Origin: Bradyrhizobium sp. dw_78
Lineage (GTDB): Bacteria > Pseudomonadota > Alphaproteobacteria > Rhizobiales > Xanthobacteraceae
DNA: 64,000 nt
Assembly: GCF_018449525.1 (NCBI RefSeq)
Contig: NZ_JAAVUS010000010.1
Coordinates: forward strand, 62,001-126,000
Reading direction: 5' to 3'
The translations under genes and the position numbers were made by a program. Shown here piece after piece: positions 58,625 to 64,000 of this stretch. Within the stretch, counting starts at the first letter, position 1, and every line of letters starts with the position of its first letter. The notes beneath the pieces are model-generated. The model searched no databases. It saw only the letters and a program-made list of their open reading frames with translations, and was not told where the DNA came from.

Positions 58625-60602
58625 CGTCCGCCTTCGATAGATCGACCGGCCCCGCCAGTCGCTCCAGGCGCACACGCGTCTCGCCATAGGCGGCCATTTC
58701 GCCGAAATTCGATATCACGTCTTCGGTGAGAACGTTGGCGCCGCCGCCGCGCTTCATCCAGGTCCCGACCGGCATGATCACCATCCCCCGACCGACCCGC
58801 GGATCGACCAGCACTTCAACCTGAAGTTCGCCTACCGCCGACTTCAGGCGCGCGATCTCACCATTCTTGATGCCGGCTTCATCCGCAGCGGCCGGTCCAA
58901 CCCGAACGGATGCGACTTTGGGATGTTCGGTCTCCAGCATCTGCGAGAGCAGCCATTTCTTGCTGAAATTTGTTACGAATGTGAGGGGAAATCCGGAATC
59001 CGACCGGGGCACGATATCGACCTCGGTCAGAAATTCGAATCGGCCGGATGCGGTCGGAAACTTCTTGTCGGCGAACGGGACCTGTGGCGCGACGGGGCAG
59101 CGTACCGGACCCTTCATCAATTCATCCACCGTCACGCCGTTGTTCGCCATCGGCTGGAGAAGGCGTACCAGCCATTCGCGCGGCGAACCGGCCATCTCCT
59201 CGCCGATGCCGAGACGTGTCGCGAGCTGCTGATAGATCCAAAGGTCGGAACGAGATTCTCCGACAGGCTCGATCGCGCGATTGACACCGCCGAGGATGTT
59301 GTGCCCCCAGGACACCAGCACATCCTCTTCCTCCAGGAAGGTGGTGGTGGGAAGAAACAGATGCGCGTAATCCGTCGTGTCGGTCAGAAAACTGTCGACG
59401 ACCACGACACATTCGAGCTGGCGCAGCGCTTCCGCCACCAGGTTGGAGTTGGGCGACTGATTGACCGGATTGCCTCCGTTGACGAACAGCATCCGGACCG
59501 GCGGATCGCTGGCTTCGAGCAGCCCCCGTCCCAATAGCGGTTCAGGAATGGTGCGGTGATATTGCGCGCGGTCAGATGCCTCCAGGCGCTTGTCGAACAG
59601 GCGCTGGGTGTCGAACCCGTGCGTCACGCCGCCGCCGGCGATTCCGATCTGGCCGCAGATCGCCGCGAGCGCATCGACGCAACGAAAGATTTCGGCGCTG
59701 CTCCTGTATTTGTTGAGGCCCCAGCCGAGCATGATCGAGGCGGGCTTTGTCGTTGCGAATTCGCGCGCGAACCGCTGCAATTCCGCAATCTTGATGCCGC
59801 ATCGGCCGCCGAGATCGTCGAGCGAATGCCGGTCAAGCAACGCACGGAACGTCTCGAAGCCGTGGGTATGATTGTTGATGAAGTCGCGATCTTCCAGGCC
59901 TTCGGCAAGAATTATCTTCGCAAGCGCCAGGGCGAAGGCGGCATCGGTCGCGACCAGCGGCTGGATGTGCTCATCGCAGATCGTCGCGGATTCGCTCTGC
60001 ACAGGATCGATCAGGACGACCCGCCCGCCCTGCTCGCGAACCGCCTTCAGCAGCGGAACGAGATGAAGATTGGTCGCCAGCGGATTACGTCCCCAGAGCA
60101 GCACCAGCCGGCTGTTGAGAAGATCCGATGGATCGTGGCCGAGCCTGACGCCGAAATCGAGCTTCTGGCCCGCGCGAGCCGCGCCGCTGCACAGCGAGCC
60201 GCTGGCTGTCGTCACGCCGCCGAGCAGATTCCAGAAGCGATGGCTTAACTTTTTGGTCGCGCCCCAGGAGCCGGTGCGCTGATAATGCATGATCGACAAC
60301 GGGCTGTCTTCACGCCTGAAAGATTCGATCTTCGAAGCAATGGTTTCAAGCGCCTCGTCCCACCCGATCCTCACCCACGGCGAGTTGATCGAGCCATCCT
60401 GCCTCCGGAGCGGGTGCAACTGACGTTCCGAACTGTAGAGACGCCGCGGAAATCGGTACGTCTTCGCGCACAAATACCCCTTCGTGAATTCGTGCCCCGA
60501 ATGTCCTTCCAACTTGGTGACACGACCGTCTTCGACATGCGCGATGATGCCGCAGCCATCAGGGCAATCCAGCGTACACGAGGTGTAGATTTTTTCCGTC
60601 AT
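58587..60602 (-). CDS. Molybdopterin (bis-MGD) oxidoreductase, DMSO-reductase family
   Basis: 671 residues. N-terminal 4Fe-4S cluster Cys9, Cys13, Cys17, Cys45 (CTLDCPDGCG; KGYLCAKTYR). Then KGYLC-linked alpha/beta domains with LVLLWGRNPLATNLHLVPLL, MLFVNGGNPVNQSPN, and a C-terminal pterin-binding barrel (EIARLKSAVGELQVEVLVDP). There is no Tat signal, so it is cytoplasmic. The Mo ligand is not certain; GSLCSGAARAG holds a candidate Cys. It may oxidise or hydroxylate a ring, or act like a small formate-dehydrogenase-type enzyme. No partner subunit is encoded nearby. Confidence 0.88.
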   Translation of the reverse strand: MTEKIYTSCTLDCPDGCGIIAHVEDGRVTKLEGHSGHEFTKGYLCAKTYRFPRRLYSSERQLHPLRRQDGSINSPWVRIGWDEALETIASKIESFRREDSPLSIMHYQRTGSWGATKKLSHRFWNLLGGVTTASGSLCSGAARAGQKLDFGVRLGHDPSDLLNSRLVLLWGRNPLATNLHLVPLLKAVREQGGRVVLIDPVQSESATICDEHIQPLVATDAAFALALAKIILAEGLEDRDFINNHTHGFETFRALLDRHSLDDLGGRCGIKIAELQRFAREFATTKPASIMLGWGLNKYRSSAEIFRCVDALAAICGQIGIAGGGVTHGFDTQRLFDKRLEASDRAQYHRTIPEPLLGRGLLEASDPPVRMLFVNGGNPVNQSPNSNLVAEALRQLECVVVVDSFLTDTTDYAHLFLPTTTFLEEEDVLVSWGHNILGGVNRAIEPVGESRSDLWIYQQLATRLGIGEEMAGSPREWLVRLLQPMANNGVTVDELMKGPVRCPVAPQVPFADKKFPTASGRFEFLTEVDIVPRSDSGFPLTFVTNFSKKWLLSQMLETEHPKVASVRVGPAAADEAGIKNGEIARLKSAVGELQVEVLVDPRVGRGMVIMPVGTWMKRGGGANVLTEDVISNFGEMAAYGETRVRLERLAGPVDLSKADVTPRQRDLQMTQ

Positions 60603-60661
60603 TCAAGCGGCCGCCCAGAACAATGCGAATGCCGGCGCGCGAGCCGCGCAGTGCTGTCATC

Positions 60662-60679
60662 GATACAATATTGTATCCA
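60662..60679. promoter_or_regulatory. Perfect 16-bp palindrome, candidate operator
   Basis: GATACAATATTGTATC at 60662-60677 is a perfect inverted repeat, continuing CA, 60 bases before the molybdoenzyme start. Symmetry, AT-rich centre and length suit a GntR dimer site. The 278-base divergent gap to the MFS gene is AT-rich, with a TATAAT at 60793-60798 that could serve the MFS promoter. Confidence 0.6.
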
Positions 60680-60880
60680 AGATTACATGTCATGCATTCA
60701 TAAAGAGCAGCATGGCGATCTTTTATGCAAGCTCAAAAGAAGCGCAATTAGCGATTAGAGGCCACATAAGTATCTGTAATTATGATATAATTTATAATCC
60801 ATGCACGGCCCAGAGCGTCGAACGGGAGGTGGCACGGGTCTTGCGAACCGTGATTCGTCATTCCTTCATGGAGAAGCAGG

Positions 60881-62224
60881 ATGAGCGCAGAAGCCGCCGT
60901 GACAATCGAGCGTCAGCCAGTAAGGGCGGCGGCCGCCGCCTTCGCCGGCACCACCATCGAATGGTATGATTTCTTCGTGTACAGCACGGCGTCCGCGCTG
61001 GCCTTTCCGCAGCTCTTCTTTCCAAACACCGATCCCACGGTCGGCCTGCTGGCATCGTTTGCGACCTTCGCCGTGGGATTCTTCGCCCGCCCCTTCGGCG
61101 GCTTCCTGTTCGGTCATCTTGGCGACCGGTTCGGCCGCAAGCGGGCCCTCATCGCCACGCTGATCCTGATGGGCACCGCGACGACGGCCATCGGATTTCT
61201 CCCGACCTACGCGCAGATCGGAATCTGGGCGCCCGTCCTGCTGATCCTGTGCCGCGTTATCCAGGGCGTCTCCGTCGGCGGCGAATGGGGCGGCGCCGTG
61301 CTGATGGCCGGTGAGCATGCCCCCGAGGGTCGGCGAACCTGGTATGCCTCGTTCGCCCAGCTTGGCAGTCCCGCAGCGGTGCTGCTCTCGATGGGCATTT
61401 TCGCACTGGCCACCCGCATGGCGGGAGACAGTTTCATCAACTGGGGATGGAGGGTGCCGTTCCTGTTAAGCTTCGTGCTGCTTGTGATCGGATTGCTGAT
61501 CCGCCTCGGTGTGAAGGAATCGCCGGAATTTGCCGAGGCCAGCGAACGCGAGAAGCTTTCGCGATTTCCGATCATCGACGCGTTCCGGAATTCAACGAAA
61601 TCGATCATCTTCACCTTGCTCGCATTCACGATCGGTACGGCAGGATTCTATTTCACCAACACCTTCCTGATCGCCTATTCCACCAGAACGCTCGGAATTG
61701 ACCGGTCGCTGGTTCTGGAAAGCCTCACGATCGTTGCGATCGTGCAATTCATCGGACAGATCGCCGCGGCGCGGATCGCCGAAAAAATCGGCGACAGCAA
61801 GTTTCTGCTGGCCGCCTCGGCGCTCGCGATACTGGCTCCCTATCCGATGTTCAAGCTGGTGGAGTTGAAGAGCCAGTTTGGAATTGTAACGGGCGTATCG
61901 ATCGCGACGCTGTGCGCGTCCGGTTTCTACGCCGTGATCGCCGGCTATGCGAGCAAGGTCTTCCCGGTCGAAGTGCGCTACACGTCGATCTCCGCGGCCT
62001 ATCAGCTCGGCGGAGCCATCTTCGGCGGCTTTACGCCGATGATCGGCGTGGTCCTGTCCAACAACTATCCCGGAAGCTGGATGCCGCTGGCGATCTTCTA
62101 CAGCATATTGGCCGGCATTTCGTTCCTGGGCGTATTCCTGCTTTCATCCGCCGGATTTGCCGGCAGCGAACAGCCATCCGGCGTCGCGTCCGTGATTTCC
62201 CCGGAGATCGCCGCGACAAACTGA
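60881..62224 (+). CDS. MHS-family MFS transporter (metabolite:H+ symporter)
   Basis: 447 residues, 12 predicted membrane segments. FAGTTIEWYDFFVYSTASAL is the MHS signature near the N-terminus; GHLGDRFGRKRALIATL is the MFS A-motif; RVIQGVSVGGEWGGAVLMAG and GWRVPFLLSFVLLVIGLLIR are typical of ShiA/KgtP-like members. It imports small organic acids by proton symport. Divergent from the molybdoenzyme gene across the palindromic operator, so probably co-regulated and feeding the same pathway. Confidence 0.93.
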   Translation: MSAEAAVTIERQPVRAAAAAFAGTTIEWYDFFVYSTASALAFPQLFFPNTDPTVGLLASFATFAVGFFARPFGGFLFGHLGDRFGRKRALIATLILMGTATTAIGFLPTYAQIGIWAPVLLILCRVIQGVSVGGEWGGAVLMAGEHAPEGRRTWYASFAQLGSPAAVLLSMGIFALATRMAGDSFINWGWRVPFLLSFVLLVIGLLIRLGVKESPEFAEASEREKLSRFPIIDAFRNSTKSIIFTLLAFTIGTAGFYFTNTFLIAYSTRTLGIDRSLVLESLTIVAIVQFIGQIAAARIAEKIGDSKFLLAASALAILAPYPMFKLVELKSQFGIVTGVSIATLCASGFYAVIAGYASKVFPVEVRYTSISAAYQLGGAIFGGFTPMIGVVLSNNYPGSWMPLAIFYSILAGISFLGVFLLSSAGFAGSEQPSGVASVISPEIAATN

Positions 62225-63110
62225 TCAGCGACGGGAGGCGACCGCGGTCGCCTTCTCTTTTTCGGGGCATGGAAGTCTTGATCGAGCGGCGAAACAGGCC
62301 GGCATCTACCGGCCAGGACATCTCGATCAGCATCGATGTCAGTTTCGAAGGATCGATGATCATGACGTCGTGCCCAGTGTCGATCTCGGCAACCTGCCAA
62401 CCTGGCTGGCCGCGTATCTTCGCAAGATTGGCATCGAATGTCGGGCTGGCGTATCCCTTGGCGCGGATATAGTTGCGCTTGGCAATCTTGTCGCGGCCAC
62501 CTTTGAAACTCGATTTCTCGGTGTAGGTGCCGATCGGTTGCGGGGTCGTCTTCGAATCGACCCACTCGCGGTCCTGTTGCGCAACGCCGAAGGCAGAGGC
62601 CGGCGGTTGCTTCACCGATATGTCACCACGGCCAAGCGCCGCCTCGATCGCGGACTTGAACGCCGGCGACGATTTGTCGAGCAGCGTGTCGCCGTCCTCG
62701 GGGAAGAACGCATCCAGGAATATGATGGACGATATCCGATTGCTCAGCTGATCGGCCACACCGCTGATGGCGAGACCTCCATAGGAATGCCCGACGAGTA
62801 CGATGTCCGAAAGATCTTCCCATTTGATGACATTTGCGACATCGGCTACATGCGTGGAGACGTTCACGTCCTTCGAGACGAGATGGGAGCGTTCGCCCAA
62901 GCCGGTCAACGTCGGGAGGAATACCTTGTGGCCGCCCTTCTCCAGCAAGTCCGCCACCCGCCGCCAGCACCATCCACCATGCCAGGCACCATGAACCAGC
63001 ACGAAGGTCCTGGTAGCGCCTTGCGCATGCAAGGCACGCGTTGAAACGGCACCATAGGCTGCCGCGGCCGCGGCAAGAGCCCCACGCCTGCTGAATCGCA
63101 TTGCACCCAT
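62031..63110 (-). CDS. Alpha/beta hydrolase (esterase-like) with C-terminal run-on
   Basis: 359 residues from ATG 63110 with GGAGGA upstream. A signal with FSRRGALAAAAAAYGAVS precedes the fold: oxyanion-type HGAWHGGWCWRRVADLLEKG, nucleophile elbow LVGHSYGGLAISG, Asp in FLDAFFPEDG region and His in EIDTGHDVMI. The domain is complete by about residue 260. The following 100 residues are basic, low in pattern and encoded antisense to the MFS gene's end and terminator. They are probably a run-on after loss of the native stop. Confidence 0.8.
   Translation of the reverse strand: MGAMRFSRRGALAAAAAAYGAVSTRALHAQGATRTFVLVHGAWHGGWCWRRVADLLEKGGHKVFLPTLTGLGERSHLVSKDVNVSTHVADVANVIKWEDLSDIVLVGHSYGGLAISGVADQLSNRISSIIFLDAFFPEDGDTLLDKSSPAFKSAIEAALGRGDISVKQPPASAFGVAQQDREWVDSKTTPQPIGTYTEKSSFKGGRDKIAKRNYIRAKGYASPTFDANLAKIRGQPGWQVAEIDTGHDVMIIDPSKLTSMLIEMSWPVDAGLFRRSIKTSMPRKREGDRGRLPSLISLSRRSPGKSRTRRRMAVRCRQIRRMKAGIRPGTKCRPICCRRSPAASSFRDSCWTGPRRSSA
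62236..62262 (+). terminator. Rho-independent terminator of the MFS gene
   Basis: AGGCGACCGCGGTCGCCT is a perfect 18-bp palindrome (stem AGGCGAC, loop CGCG) followed by TCTCTTTTT, 11 bases after the MFS stop. Confidence 0.8.
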
Positions 63111-63255
63111 CGTTTCCTCCTCGAAGATTGTTCGTTTTGTGTTTGCCCAATAACGCGGGCTTGTTCGAGGCGGCAATCAGACGGAGGTCGTAACTAGAAT
63201 TGGGACAATCACACAATTGTCGTACTGCGCGGAGAGTCGGCATGGAGGCGCGCAA

Positions 63256-63291
63256 CAAAAAACGCAGGCCACGTTTCCGTGGCCTGCGTTT
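63256..63291 (-). terminator. Rho-independent terminator of the last hydrolase gene
   Basis: On the minus strand AAACGCAGGCCACG, loop GAAA, CGTGGCCTGCGTTT, then further T residues (TTTTTTG). A perfect 14-bp stem 17 bases past the stop at 63308. Confidence 0.9.
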
Positions 63292-63307
63292 GGTTCGACC
63301 TGAATTC

Positions 63308-64000
63308 TCAGGGCTTCGCGATGCCCGCGATCAGCGCCTTGTCGAATTTTTCCGGGTCCGACATCTGCGGCGCGTGGCCGAAATCCGGAAACTCGACCAA
63401 CTTGGCGCCGGGAATGGCCTTTGCCGCCGCCTTGCCCAATTCGGGATAATTGCCGAGCTTGGGCCGCAGCTCCGGCGGCGCGAAATCCTTGGCGATCGCC
63501 GTGGTGTCTTTCTGCCCGATCATGAGCAAGGTAGGCACCGAGATCTCGCTGAACCGGTACAGCACCGGCTCGGTGATGATCATGTCATAGATAAGCGCGG
63601 AGTCCCACGCGACGGCTTCCTTGCCCGGGCCGTTGTTGAGACCCGCGAGCATGTCGACCCAGCGGTCATAGCGCTCCTGCCACTGGCCCGCGTAATAGGT
63701 CGATTTCTCGTAAGCGCGGACGCCGTCGGCGTTGAGCTTCAGTTCGCGCGCATACCACTCGTCGACGGGGATCGGGGGAATGCCTTTGGCGGTCCAATCC
63801 TCGAGTCCGACGGGATTGACCAGCACCAGATGGCTAACGTCCTTCGGGTAAAGCAGCGCATAATGCGCGGCCAGCATGCCGCCGGTCGAATGGCCGATCA
63901 CGACCGGTTTCTCCACGCCAAGCTTGGCAAGCAAAGCATGGGTGTTGCCGGCCAATTCCTTGAAGGTGAACTGATAGGCGGGGGGCTTGCTGGATTTGCA
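63308..64000 (-). CDS. Alpha/beta hydrolase, 5' end beyond the window
   Basis: 230 residues are visible; the frame is open to the window edge (reading KSSKPPAYQFTFKELAGNTH), so the TTG at 63955 is not taken as a start. Nucleophile elbow VVIGHSTGGMLAAHYALLYP, acid in LLMIGQKDTTA, and base in EFPDFGHAPQM give a full catalytic triad. The pattern fits 20-30 kDa hydrolases of the haloalkane dehalogenase/peroxidase-like group, often periplasmic. Unrelated in order to the MFS block; separated from it by a terminator. Confidence 0.85.
   Translation of the reverse strand, partial: CKSSKPPAYQFTFKELAGNTHALLAKLGVEKPVVIGHSTGGMLAAHYALLYPKDVSHLVLVNPVGLEDWTAKGIPPIPVDEWYARELKLNADGVRAYEKSTYYAGQWQERYDRWVDMLAGLNNGPGKEAVAWDSALIYDMIITEPVLYRFSEISVPTLLMIGQKDTTAIAKDFAPPELRPKLGNYPELGKAAAKAIPGAKLVEFPDFGHAPQMSDPEKFDKALIAGIAKP

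Noticed and set aside
1..64000. CRISPR array, rRNA operon or IS element
   Set aside because: No regularly spaced 25-40 bp repeats, no rRNA sequence, and no transposase motif or terminal inverted repeats were seen.

Overview
The window looks like part of a high-GC alphaproteobacterial chromosome, most likely a Bradyrhizobium or close Nitrobacteraceae relative. The evidence is the gene order rlpA-dacA-tmk-holB-metG-tatD, the many FCD-type GntR regulators, ABC/TRAP uptake systems and amidohydrolases, and the overall codon style. This placement is an inference from gene content only.

Region 1 (1-16203) is the late end of a prophage of podovirus (P22) architecture. It runs from tail accessory factors (gp4-like, gp10-like) through large ejection/internal virion proteins, one with a lysozyme-like domain, to two tandem paralogous tail fibre/spike proteins. 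A lysis cassette follows: GH25 endolysin, holin, a membrane protein with coiled coil, and an overlapping Rz1-like lipoprotein. An antisense two-gene membrane module (9161-9861) sits between virion genes like a moron. Small accessory genes and a terminator lie at the right end. The prophage abuts the 3' end of a tRNA-Ser(UGA) gene (16204-16293, minus), the likely attachment site. Portal, coat, terminase, repressor and integrase are not in the window.

Region 2 (16294-25119) is core chromosome. It holds two probable micro-proteins missed by length cut-offs, then rlpA, dacA, tmk, holB, a methionyl-tRNA synthetase with a long Lys/Ala-rich histone-H1-like N-terminal tail, tatD and a PhnP-like metallo-beta-lactamase-fold hydrolase, mostly overlapping or closely spaced.

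Region 3 (25120-33787) carries an SsuABC/TauABC-like importer, then on the minus strand a TRAP operon (DctP, fused DctQ-DctM) with an acyl-CoA synthetase, which suggests uptake and CoA activation of an organic acid, and then an NAD(P)-binding protein.

Region 4 (34003-63110) is a large catabolic region that appears built for a cyclic N-containing compound. It has a fused 2Fe-2S/molybdenum hydroxylase, three GntR regulators, a PyrC-type dihydroorotase and a 13-kb minus-strand run. That run is: substrate-binding protein, nitrilase-fold hydrolase, Rieske oxygenase, ATZ/TRZ-like amidohydrolase, flavin/2Fe-2S reductase, creatininase-family amidase, two allantoinase/hydantoinase-like paralogs, ABC ATPase and permease, and a DapA-like lyase. 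A second block holds hydantoinase/oxoprolinase HyuB-HyuA, a fourth GntR, a DMSO-reductase-family molybdoenzyme and an MHS-type MFS importer. The motif GTG(T/A)ATACCA or its palindromic variant TGGTATTCCA recurs in front of five transcription units of the first block, so I infer one regulon. The substrate cannot be read from the sequence. The last two genes are alpha/beta hydrolases, one cut by the window edge.
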